This document shows, piece by piece, positions 1 through 5,157 of a stretch of 5,415 nucleotides of DNA. The position numbers and the translations under genes are program-made. The number at the start of each line of letters is the position of its first letter. Position 1 is the first letter of the stretch. This DNA comes from an uncultured Christensenella sp. (GTDB lineage: Bacteria > Bacillota > Clostridia > Christensenellales > UBA1242). Below the pieces are notes generated by a model that worked only from the letters and a program-made list of their open reading frames with translations, was not told where the DNA came from and searched no databases. The stretch covers positions 1 through 5,415 of the forward strand of contig CAOKRZ010000059.1 in NCBI GenBank assembly GCA_948471335.1, in the 5' to 3' direction.

Positions 1-362
1 TGTATCTACTATAAATTTAGTTTTATAAATGTAAAAATAAAACTGTAAGAATGGATCTTAAAACCAGCGCTGACGAATTTGTAAATGCACCAGTTGCATT
101 CGCTGCCTAAGTTCATTCAAAAAAACTTGGTCAACTAAAGTTTGACCTGCTCAATCCAGTCTGGCTTAACTGGAACCTGAGTATCATGAACAAGCAAAAC
201 TCTATGACAAGTTTGTCGTTATAGTCATAGAAAACAAAAACGGCTGGTCAAAGAAATTTGTTTATGGATGAACCTTTGGCGAGAATTAAACATAAACTAC
301 ACACGTAGAAAAACTTTGGGTTTGCTTTTCGGACGCGGGTTCAAATCCCGCCGTCTCCACCA
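1..362 (+). ncRNA. ssrA: tmRNA (transfer-messenger RNA), 3' part; 5' end outside the window
   Basis: tmRNA rescues ribosomes stalled on broken messages: its tRNA-like part carries alanine and its internal frame adds a degradation tag. The 3' end is diagnostic. A T-arm stem GCGGG (335-339), loop TTCAAAT (340-346) and CCCGC (347-351) are followed by the acceptor strand CGTCTCC (352-358), discriminator A359 and encoded CCA (360-362). The GGAC before the T-arm is also typical. A tag frame ends in TAA at 108-110. Downstream hairpins fit the pseudoknot region: GGTCAA/TTGACC (129-147), TCCAGT/ACTGGA (155-174), TATGAC/GTCATA (203-229) and CTAC/GTAG (297-308), the last in the conserved setting before the tRNA-like domain. 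The matching 5' acceptor strand (of the type GGAGACG or GGGGACG) is not found, so the RNA starts upstream of position 1. I see no terminator right after the CCA. Confidence 0.95.
69..110 (+). other. tmRNA tag-peptide reading frame
   Basis: Reading from GCT at 69 gives ADEFVNAPVAFAA and then TAA. The C-terminus ends in -AFAA, close to the usual -ALAA recognised by ClpXP-type proteases. The resume codon is uncertain. GCT at 69 is a typical alanine resume codon. The same frame stays open back to GTA at 45, which follows AAAACT, a context like that before the Bacillus resume codon, and would give a tag about 8 residues longer. The hairpin AATGCA (84-89)/TGCATT (95-100) lies inside the frame. Confidence 0.75.
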
Positions 363-363
363 A

Positions 364-381
364 ATTTTCAAGTTTGAAAAT
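364..381. other. perfect inverted repeat just after the tmRNA 3' end
   Basis: ATTTTCAA (364-371) and TTGAAAAT (374-381) form an 8-bp stem two bases after the CCA of tmRNA. It is AT-rich and is followed by TCAAAAAG rather than a T-run, so it does not look like a working intrinsic terminator. It may serve 3'-end processing of the tmRNA precursor, or have no role. Confidence 0.5.
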
Positions 382-416
382 CAAAAAGCCAAAAAAACAA
401 AAAGGAAGTGAAATTT

Positions 417-1487
417 ATGACAAGTTCAGTTATCATCACAATCGCAATCGTGCTTGGAATTATCGTTGCCGGTGGATTTCTCCTCTATTTCATGGGCGAC
501 ATTCTTATGAGCCTTGCAAACAGAAAGAAAGACGAAAAGGTTATCGAAAAGAAGAAAAACAAGGATACAGAAAAAATGCGTGAGCAACTTGAAGAAATGG
601 GCGCTGACGCTGAAGAACTTAAGGCTGTTCCTGAAATCGCTGAAATGCTTTACAGTGGCGCTGTAGTTGAAAGCTATAACCCAGAAGCTGAAGAAGTTCA
701 AGAAGAAGCAGTTGAAGAAACAACTGAAGAAGTTGAAGAGGAAACTGAGGCAGAGGAAACTGAAGAGGAAGAGTCTGAAGAAGACGAACGCGACGCTGAA
801 ATCGAAAGAAAGAGACAAGAACTTATGGCTCGCCTTGAACGTCTTGCTGCTGAAGATGAGGAAGAAGACGAAGAAGAGGAAGAGGACGAAGAGGAATCTG
901 AAGAAGAAACCGAAGAGTCTGAAAAAGCTGAAGAAGAAGTCGTTGAAGTTGAAGAGGAAGAAGAAACAGCTGAAGAAGAAGCTGAAGAGGAAGAAACTCC
1001 AGTTGCACCTGTTGCCGCTGCAGTTGTTCCAGCAGCTCCTGCAGTTACAGCAGTTACTTCAACCATGGATGAACTTCTTGAAGCCCTTGCTGCAAAACAA
1101 GAAAAACTTAAAGCAAACGAAAAAGAACTTCGCGCTTGCAAGAAAGAATATCTTCCACTTCGCAGAGTTAAGAGAACTCTTGAAAACGATGAAAAGAAAC
1201 TTCGCAGAAAAGAAGCCCTTGTTGCTAAACAAAAAGTTGTGCTTTATGGCGTAAACAACTATGCTGATATCGATGAAGAAAAAGCAAAGAAACTTGCAGA
1301 AGACCTTGATCTTCTTGATGGACTTAAACTTTCAGTTGAACACTGCCAAGAAGTTATGGACAAAAACAAAGACAGATTCCCACTTCTTGAAAAGATGTTC
1401 GAAGTGCTTACTTCTCAAAACGCTGAAATCAAAGAAGACATTGCAAAAATCGAAGCTGATATTGCTAGACTTAAAGAAGGAAAATAA
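417..1487 (+). CDS. membrane-anchored, highly acidic coiled-coil protein of unknown function
   Basis: I do not recognise this 356-residue protein. Residues 4-26 form one hydrophobic membrane segment, followed by basic NRKK, so the long C-terminal part should face the cytoplasm. Residues 40-80 are charged and helical. Residues 91-194 are extremely acidic (about 64 of 104 are Glu or Asp), broken by a short basic helix at about 130-146. A Pro/Ala/Val linker (195-215) leads to a Lys/Glu-rich helical region (216-275) and a second predicted coiled coil (325-354). The start is ATG 417, because AAGGAAG (402-408) sits 8 nt before it. A GTG at 408 in the same frame overlaps that site and is less likely. 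No promoter is seen in the 54-base gap after tmRNA, so read-through from ssrA is possible. A terminator follows at 1515. The layout (outer N-terminus, one TM, cytoplasmic coiled coil) recalls division or scaffold proteins such as EzrA, but no homology is claimed. Confidence 0.85.
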   Translation: MTSSVIITIAIVLGIIVAGGFLLYFMGDILMSLANRKKDEKVIEKKKNKDTEKMREQLEEMGADAEELKAVPEIAEMLYSGAVVESYNPEAEEVQEEAVEETTEEVEEETEAEETEEEESEEDERDAEIERKRQELMARLERLAAEDEEEDEEEEEDEEESEEETEESEKAEEEVVEVEEEEETAEEEAEEEETPVAPVAAAVVPAAPAVTAVTSTMDELLEALAAKQEKLKANEKELRACKKEYLPLRRVKRTLENDEKKLRRKEALVAKQKVVLYGVNNYADIDEEKAKKLAEDLDLLDGLKLSVEHCQEVMDKNKDRFPLLEKMFEVLTSQNAEIKEDIAKIEADIARLKEGK

Positions 1488-1514
1488 TCATAAATTTCAA
1501 TTAGATATAGAAAA

Positions 1515-1547
1515 AGAACGCTTACAAAAGCGTTCTTTTTTTGTTTT
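1515..1547. terminator. bidirectional Rho-independent terminator between convergent genes
   Basis: AGAACGCTT (1515-1523) pairs perfectly with AAGCGTTCT (1528-1536) around the loop ACAA, and a T-rich tract follows to 1547. The complementary A-run at 1511-1515 gives a U-tract on the minus strand. It can therefore end both the acidic membrane protein gene and ung. Confidence 0.9.
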
Positions 1548-1579
1548 TAGAATATGAATGTAAAGTAAAATAAAAATGA

Positions 1580-2239
1580 TTATTTCCAATCAATAGGCTC
1601 AATATGGTGGTTTTTTAAAAATTCGTTGCATTTTGAGAAGTGCTTGCAGCCAAAGAAGCCACGATATGCTGAAAGTGGGCTTGGGTGAGGGGCTTTAAGC
1701 ACAAGATGCTGTTTCTCAATAAATGATGCAAAGCTTTGGGCATAGCTTCCCCAAAGAAGAAATACGCAAGGCTCTTTGCGGCTGCCAATCATTTTAATAA
1801 TTTGGCTTGTCAGCTGCTCCCAACCTTTGTCTTTGTGCGAATTTGCTTGCCCGCGCCTTACTGAAAGCACGGTGTTGAGAAGCAAAACTCCTTGATCAGC
1901 CCAGCGAGTGAGGTCGCCAGAAGGAAGGCATTTTATTCCTAAATCCTCTTCAATTTCCTTTTTGATGTTGATAAGTGAAGGCGGGTTGTCAATGTTTTCA
2001 GGCACTGAAAAAGATAAGCCTTGTGCTTGACCAGGTTCGTGATAAGGGTCTTGACCGATAATCACAACCTTGACTTTCTCAAAAGGCACATGATTTAGCG
2101 CATTGAAAAGTTTTTCTTCGGCTGGATATATTTGAAAACGTGAATATTCATCTGCCAAAAAATCTTGCAACTTTTTAAAATATGGTTTATCAAATTCACT
2201 TGCCAGCAAATCAAACCAGCTTCGTCGTATTTGTATCAT
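1580..2239 (-). CDS. ung: uracil-DNA glycosylase, family 1
   Basis: This enzyme removes uracil from DNA by cutting the N-glycosidic bond, which starts base-excision repair of deaminated cytosine or misincorporated dUMP. The 219-residue protein is full length for the family. The water-activating motif GQDPYH is at 62-67 with catalytic Asp64. Phe77, which stacks on uracil, lies in GLSFSVP. Asn122 lies in the LLLNTVLSV strand. The DNA-intercalation motif HPSPLS begins at catalytic His185 and is followed by AYRGFFGCKHF. No key residue is missing. The first ATG (2237-2239) matches the usual N-terminus of the family (SWFDLLASEF.KPYF), and no better start exists. There is no ribosome binding site; a consensus -10 ends 6 nt upstream, so the mRNA is predicted to be leaderless. 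The gene diverges from the next membrane protein gene and converges with the previous one, so it is probably monocistronic. Confidence 0.98.
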   Translation of the reverse strand: MIQIRRSWFDLLASEFDKPYFKKLQDFLADEYSRFQIYPAEEKLFNALNHVPFEKVKVVIIGQDPYHEPGQAQGLSFSVPENIDNPPSLINIKKEIEEDLGIKCLPSGDLTRWADQGVLLLNTVLSVRRGQANSHKDKGWEQLTSQIIKMIGSRKEPCVFLLWGSYAQSFASFIEKQHLVLKAPHPSPLSAYRGFFGCKHFSKCNEFLKNHHIEPIDWK

Positions 2240-2245
2240 ATTTTG

Positions 2246-2274
2246 ATTATATCATATTCAGAGTAACAATTCAA
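2246..2274 (-). promoter_or_regulatory. ung promoter, predicted leaderless start
   Basis: On the minus strand TTGAAT (2269-2274) is followed after 17 bp by TATAAT (2246-2251), with TGA directly before it (2252-2254), an extended -10. Seven bases past the -10 is 2239, the A of the ung ATG. The six bases CAAAAT between them contain no Shine-Dalgarno sequence. Confidence 0.8.
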
Positions 2275-2287
2275 ACAAATTTGACTA

Positions 2288-2316
2288 TTGACATTGTGAA
2301 GCTTGTGTTGTATAAT
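2288..2316 (+). promoter_or_regulatory. perfect sigma-70/sigma-A consensus promoter for the 130-residue membrane protein
   Basis: TTGACA (2288-2293), a 17-bp spacer and TATAAT (2311-2316) match the consensus at every hexamer base. Transcription should start near 2323, giving a leader of about 12 nt that opens with the GAGG ribosome binding site. It lies back to back with the ung promoter, 13 bp between the two -35 boxes. Confidence 0.9.
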
Positions 2317-2334
2317 TGGAAAGAGGTAACAAAA

Positions 2335-2727
2335 ATGCAAAACGAAAAATATGTTGTGGCAAAGTCAAAGAAAGAAATTGAGGCAATGATCAAACAACAG
2401 AAGGCTTATCGTAAAAGATTGGGCAAGCGTGCGGCGATCCATGGCGTATTTGTGGCAGTGAATATAACAGCGAATGTTCTTTTGTCGTTAAATAATAATT
2501 CTGCCAGACTTGTTTTCGCTTTTTTGACCGGTGTAAATATTTATTTTTCAATCAGCAGTCTTAGAAAGCGAAATAAATTAGGTGAAATTTTAAAAGATTC
2601 AGAGCGTCGTTTAAATATGAAGAGATTGGAAATCGCGTTGACCGGCAAAGATTCAGATGAACTCGGCGATGAGATTTTCGGTGAGAAAATCCCACAAAGA
2701 AATGATGACGATGTAACATATATTTAA
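2335..2727 (+). CDS. small two-TM membrane protein of unknown function
   Basis: I do not recognise this 130-residue protein. A basic, helical N-terminus (1-32, ending KRLGKR) leads to two hydrophobic segments at about 33-52 and 57-76, joined by a very short polar loop (LNNNSA). Basic RKRNK follows at 77-81. By the positive-inside rule both ends are cytoplasmic and the hairpin barely reaches the outer face. The C-terminal 50 residues are charged, first basic and then acidic (ending in DDD). ATG 2335 is chosen because GAGG (2323-2326) lies 8 nt before it and a consensus promoter ends at 2316. Upstream in-frame codons would lie before the promoter. The perfect promoter suggests strong constitutive expression. 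It is monocistronic and ends at a terminator 4 bases downstream. Confidence 0.85.
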   Translation: MQNEKYVVAKSKKEIEAMIKQQKAYRKRLGKRAAIHGVFVAVNITANVLLSLNNNSARLVFAFLTGVNIYFSISSLRKRNKLGEILKDSERRLNMKRLEIALTGKDSDELGDEIFGEKIPQRNDDDVTYI

Positions 2728-2754
2728 AAAAGAGCTTATTTAAGCTCTTTTTTT
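2726..2754. terminator. bidirectional Rho-independent terminator
   Basis: AGAGCTT (2731-2737) pairs with AAGCTCT (2742-2748) around a 4-base loop, flanked by an A-run (2726-2731) and a T-run (2748-2754). It sits between the stop of the small membrane protein and the stop of the convergent GGGtGRT gene, so it can serve both. Confidence 0.88.
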
Positions 2755-2760
2755 ATTTCC

Positions 2761-3732
2761 TTATTTTCTTGTGCTTACTGCAACTGATAGTGCAACGGTT
2801 GCGCCTACGATTGGGTTGTTGCCCATTCCGATAAAGCCCATCATTGCAACGTGTGCAGGCACTGAAGAAGAGCCTGCAAATTGTGCGTCGCAGTGCATTC
2901 TTCCCATTGTGTCAGTCAGGCCATAACTTGCAGGGCCAGCCGCCATGTTGTCAGGATGAAGCGTTCTTCCTGTTCCTCCGCCAGATGCAACAGAGAAATA
3001 AGTTCTGCCGTTTTCATTGCACCACTTTTTGTAAGTGCCGGCAACAGGGTGTTGAAATCTAACAGGGTTTGTTGAGTTGCCTGTGATTGATACGTCAACC
3101 TTTTCTTTAATCATGATTGCAACGCCTTCTGGCACGTCATAAGCACCATAAACTTTGACGTTTGCTTTTTCGCCTTTAGAGAACTTCGTTTCGCCTAAAG
3201 TTTTAAGTTTCCCAGTTTTGTGATCATATTTTGTGTTGACATATGTGAAGCCGTTTATACGCGCGATGATGTATGCTGCGTCTTTGCCAAGTCCGTTAAG
3301 GATGACATTGAGAGGAGTTTTTCTCACTTTGTTTGCAGTTCTGACAATTCCCATAGCGCCTTCTGCCGCGGCAAAGCTTTCGTGCCCTGCAAGAAAGGCA
3401 AAACTCTTTGTCTTTTCGTCAAGAAGCATGGCTGCAAGTCTGCCGTGACCGATTCCGATTTGGCGGTCGTCAGCAACTGAGCCGAGGGTGCAAAATGCTT
3501 GCAAGCCTTCTCCAATTTTAAGGGCAGCGTCGGTCGCGCTTGTCACATTTGATTTGATTGCAATTGCAACGCCAAGTTCATACGCCTTGACAGCGTTGTC
3601 AAAACAAATTGGCTGAATGCCGCGCACAATCTCTTCAACATTGATCTTTGCTTTGTCGCAGATTGCTTTCGCTTCGTCGAGGCTTTTGATTCCATAGCCA
3701 GCAAGGCAAGCTTTAATGTTGTTACTTTCCAT
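2761..3732 (-). CDS. GGGtGRT-family protein, function unknown
   Basis: The 323-residue protein carries the motif ASGGGTGRT at 249-257, which gives this family its name (Pfam GGGtGRT, from memory). Other glycine-rich stretches that look functional are GIGHGR (93-98), FLAGHESF (113-120), LNGLGKDAAY (145-154) and GFIGMGNNPIVGA (299-311). Cysteines are at 9, 25, 43, 81, 238 and 281. No signal peptide or clear membrane segment is seen; the C-terminus is Gly/Ala-rich and mildly hydrophobic, so the protein is probably cytoplasmic. No biochemical role for the family is known to me. ATG 3732 has GGAGG (3741-3745) 8 nt before it. That site lies inside the end of the upstream NifU-like gene, only 2 bases separate the two genes, and translation is probably coupled. 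The pairing suggests a shared role with an Fe-S or metal-carrying partner. The family assignment is firm; the role is inference. Confidence 0.92.
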   Translation of the reverse strand: MESNNIKACLAGYGIKSLDEAKAICDKAKINVEEIVRGIQPICFDNAVKAYELGVAIAIKSNVTSATDAALKIGEGLQAFCTLGSVADDRQIGIGHGRLAAMLLDEKTKSFAFLAGHESFAAAEGAMGIVRTANKVRKTPLNVILNGLGKDAAYIIARINGFTYVNTKYDHKTGKLKTLGETKFSKGEKANVKVYGAYDVPEGVAIMIKEKVDVSITGNSTNPVRFQHPVAGTYKKWCNENGRTYFSVASGGGTGRTLHPDNMAAGPASYGLTDTMGRMHCDAQFAGSSSVPAHVAMMGFIGMGNNPIVGATVALSVAVSTRK

Positions 3733-3734
3733 AA

Positions 3735-4403
3735 TTAAACCCTCCTTGGGTCAATCACGCTGACCGCTTCATCAAATCTTCCATAAGTTTTTGTCGCTTT
3801 CTTGATTGCGTCTTTTGGCTTAATTTTCTCATCTTTCAAAAGATTCATAAGCGCGCCGATTGAAACATATTCATAGCCGATTATCTCTCCGTTTTTGTCA
3901 AGACCTTCCTTGGTTATATATCCTTCTGCAAGGTTGAGATAACGTGTTCCTTGGTCAGCACGTGAATAAACTGTGCCGACATTGCTTGTAAGGTTTTTGC
4001 CAAGGTCTTCAAGAGCAGCACCAATTTCCAAGCCGTTTTCAGAGAAGGCCGATTGACTTCTTCCATAAACAAGCTGCAAAAAGATTTGCTTCATTGCATC
4101 ATTTATCGCGTCGCACACAAGGTCAGTGTTGAGCGCTTCCAAAATTGTTTTACCAGGTAAAATTTCAGCTGCCATAGCTGCTGAATGAGTCATACCGCTG
4201 CAGCCAATTGTTTCAACAAGCGCCTCTTTGATGACCCCATTTTTGACATTGAGTGTCAGCTTGCATGTGCCTTGCTGTGGCGCACATTTTCCACAGCCAT
4301 GTGAAAAGCCACTTATTTGTTTAATTTCTTTCACTTGAACCCATTTTGCTTCTTCAGGAATAGGGGATGGGCCAAAACCTGTCATGTTGATAGGACAACT
4401 CAT
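3735..4403 (-). CDS. NifU/IscU-like iron-sulfur scaffold relative with C-terminal extension
   Basis: The 222-residue protein resembles the IscU/NifU N-terminal scaffold on which Fe-S clusters are built. The region LTLNVKNGVIKEALVETIGCSGMTHS, followed by the MAAEIL.GKT stretch (about 49-85), matches the scaffold core, with Cys68 in the conserved GC position, and NTD then C97 fits the third-cysteine region. It is unusual in three ways. The CGD motif of typical scaffolds is absent; instead Cys37, Cys40 and Cys47 form C-x2-C-x6-C. The His before the third Cys is replaced by Val96. About 100 residues follow the core (IscU is about 130 residues in all). ATG 4403 is chosen because GGAGG (4412-4416) lies 8 nt upstream. 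An in-frame ATG at 4490 would place the promoter inside the gene. It is the first gene of a two-gene operon with GGGtGRT. Whether it binds a cluster is unknown. Confidence 0.88.
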   Translation of the reverse strand: MSCPINMTGFGPSPIPEEAKWVQVKEIKQISGFSHGCGKCAPQQGTCKLTLNVKNGVIKEALVETIGCSGMTHSAAMAAEILPGKTILEALNTDLVCDAINDAMKQIFLQLVYGRSQSAFSENGLEIGAALEDLGKNLTSNVGTVYSRADQGTRYLNLAEGYITKEGLDKNGEIIGYEYVSIGALMNLLKDEKIKPKDAIKKATKTYGRFDEAVSVIDPRRV

Positions 4404-4422
4404 AATTTTTTCCTCCAAGAGT

Positions 4423-4450
4423 ATTTTATAACAAAGATGAGAAATGTCAA
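4423..4450 (-). promoter_or_regulatory. promoter of the NifU-like/GGGtGRT operon
   Basis: On the minus strand TTGACA (4445-4450) is followed after 16 bp by TAAAAT (4423-4428); an overlapping TATAAA is an alternative -10. Transcription should start near 4416, so the leader would be about 13 nt and begin with GGAGG. It lies just downstream of the terminator of the preceding HTH gene, so the operon is independent. Confidence 0.75.
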
Positions 4451-4462
4451 AATGATTTAGCA

Positions 4463-4509
4463 AAAAAACAAATGTGAAGCACAAGGTCAATTTTTCACAT
4501 TTGTTTTTT
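4463..4509 (-). terminator. strong Rho-independent terminator after the minus-strand HTH gene
   Basis: A perfect 16-bp stem (4463-4478 with 4494-4509) encloses a 15-base loop. The core arms are ACAAATGTGAA and TTCACATTTGT, flanked by A- and T-runs. On the minus strand the stem ends in a run of T. It lies 35 bases past the HTH stop codon and directly before the -35 of the NifU-like operon, insulating the two. Confidence 0.85.
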
Positions 4510-4544
4510 ATGATCGAAGTTGAATTTGATTCTGGGTGAAATCT

Positions 4545-4784
4545 TCACTTTTTATCTTTAGGTGTACAATAGACGCGCTCAGGGTCAACAAAAAGCTGAC
4601 AAGGACTGCATTCAAGCAGATATGCAAGTTCATATGCCTGCTTAAATGTGATAGGACTTGCTGGCTCACATATGATTTCTGAAAGCTCAGTCGGCGTCAT
4701 ATTCATTTTGGCCGCAAGTTCAGCAAATCTAATTTTCTGTTTCCTTCGCATTAAGTCAATAAAATCCATATCTATTAATTCCAT
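4545..4784 (-). CDS. small Cro/CI-type helix-turn-helix regulator (minus strand)
   Basis: This 79-residue protein is little more than a DNA-binding domain. Helix 2 is about FAELAAKM (20-27), and the recognition helix is about TPTELSEII (30-38). The tail pattern of XRE proteins follows (TFKQAYELAYLLECSPCQLF, 46-65), then a short charged end. The fit is good but somewhat divergent, and the HTH_26-like branch of the Cro/CI group is my best guess. ATG 4784 is preceded by a near-complete ribosome binding site, AGGAGGTG (4787-4794), though the gap is short (4 nt after AGGAGG). ATG 4769 (Met6) is a weaker alternative. It diverges from the next HTH gene. The palindromes at 4797-4814 lie just before it and cover the likely -10 (TATAGT, 4805-4810), which suggests autoregulation. 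No effector domain is present. Confidence 0.85.
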   Translation of the reverse strand: MELIDMDFIDLMRRKQKIRFAELAAKMNMTPTELSEIICEPASPITFKQAYELAYLLECSPCQLFVDPERVYCTPKDKK

Positions 4785-4796
4785 TTCACCTCCTAA

Positions 4797-4814
4797 AGTA
4801 CTGTACTATAGTAC
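4797..4814. promoter_or_regulatory. overlapping GTAC palindromes, probable HTH operator
   Basis: GTACTATAGTAC (4803-4814) is a perfect 12-bp palindrome. AGTAC-T-GTACT (4797-4807) is a second palindrome overlapping it, so GTAC occurs three times in 17 bases. The site lies in the 70-base gap between two divergent HTH genes. It overlaps the predicted -10 of the minus-strand gene and is centred about 46 bases before the predicted start of the plus-strand gene. It could repress one and activate or repress the other. Confidence 0.65.
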
Positions 4815-4842
4815 ATTATGTATTTTAAATAAAAGTTTGAAC

Positions 4843-4848
4843 TATACT
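4843..4848 (+). promoter_or_regulatory. -10 element of the first plus-strand HTH gene, predicted leaderless
   Basis: TATACT (4843-4848) ends 6 nt before ATG 4855, so the expected transcription start is the A of the ATG. There is no Shine-Dalgarno sequence. The -35 position (about 4820-4825) is a poor match, which would fit a promoter needing an activator bound at the nearby GTAC palindromes. Confidence 0.6.
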
Positions 4849-4854
4849 CATCAT

Positions 4855-5061
4855 ATGGAAATAAAGAAAAATTTTAGTTCAAACTTAATAGGATTGATGA
4901 ATGAAAGGGGAGTAAATCGTATGCAACTTGCTCGTGCTTTGCAAGTTTCGGACTCTGCTGTTTCAAAGTGGATTTTGATGCAACGAGAGCCAACCCTGAC
5001 AAACATATATAAAATAACCCAATATTTAAAATGCACATTCGAAGACCTTGTGCAGGATTAA
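4855..5061 (+). CDS. small XRE-family helix-turn-helix regulator
   Basis: The 68-residue protein is a single Cro/CI-type DNA-binding domain. Helix 2 is about MQLARALQ (23-30), and the recognition helix is about SDSAVSKWI (32-40). The typical REPTLTNIYKITQYLKCTFE segment (44-63) follows. It has no sensing or dimerisation domain beyond the five-helix fold. ATG 4855 is the start because the fold needs the residues from here on. Codons upstream in frame run back through the divergent HTH gene and its operator. No ribosome binding site is present; a -10 ends 6 nt before the ATG. It resembles the next gene downstream (shared SKWI, EP, L.NI.KI and C.F), so the two are probably paralogues. The target is unknown; control of the divergent neighbour or of itself is likely by analogy with other divergent HTH pairs. 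Confidence 0.87.
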   Translation: MEIKKNFSSNLIGLMNERGVNRMQLARALQVSDSAVSKWILMQREPTLTNIYKITQYLKCTFEDLVQD

Positions 5062-5100
5062 GTATAGTATTTTTTTTATATCAAGTCAAACTTTTTTACA

Positions 5101-5131
5101 TCGAGGAAAAAATTCCTCAGCGACTTTTTTT
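5101..5131 (+). terminator. probable weak Rho-independent terminator between the two plus-strand HTH genes
   Basis: GAGGAA (5103-5108) pairs with TTCCTC (5113-5118) around AAAA, and a run of seven T follows at 5125-5131. The T-run starts six bases after the stem. An alternative fold (AGGAA/TTCCT plus TCG/CGA with a three-base bulge) brings the stem within one base of it. Confidence 0.55.
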
Positions 5132-5142
5132 GAATACTTTTA

Positions 5143-5151
5143 TGAGATAAT
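5143..5151 (+). promoter_or_regulatory. extended -10 promoter of the second plus-strand HTH gene, predicted leaderless
   Basis: TGA-GATAAT (5143-5151) is an extended -10 element. It ends 6 nt before ATG 5158, placing the transcription start on the A of the ATG. No good -35 is seen, as expected for an extended -10 promoter, and no ribosome binding site is present. The T-run of the putative terminator lies just upstream. Confidence 0.65.
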
Positions 5152-5157
5152 ACGAAT

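Noticed and set aside
331..362. tmRNA 3' end as an integration site for a mobile island
   Set aside because: ssrA 3' ends are common attachment sites, but I see no second copy of the 3' end in the window and no integrase or phage gene.
698..1141. Minus-strand open frame encoding a Ser-rich protein, and a Lys/Leu-rich frame on the plus strand (667-1254)
   Set aside because: Both are shadows of the Glu-codon-rich membrane protein gene; GAA/GAG repeats read as Ser/Phe or Lys codons in other frames. Neither has a ribosome binding site.
2844..3515. Several 60-86 codon frames on both strands inside the GGGtGRT gene
   Set aside because: They lie fully within a well-supported conserved gene, are composed of low-quality translations and lack start signals.
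4404..4490. Longer N-terminus for the NifU-like protein starting at 4490
   Set aside because: The extra 29 residues would span the promoter, and the GGAGG at 4412-4416 is correctly placed for ATG 4403.
4536..4548. Short hairpin GTGAA/TTCAC at the stop codon of the minus-strand HTH gene
   Set aside because: Only 5 bp with no T-run after it on either strand; the real terminator is at 4463-4509.
4648..4854. Longer N-terminus for the plus-strand HTH protein starting at 4648
   Set aside because: It would read antisense through the divergent HTH gene and its operator, and the HTH fold is complete from 4855.
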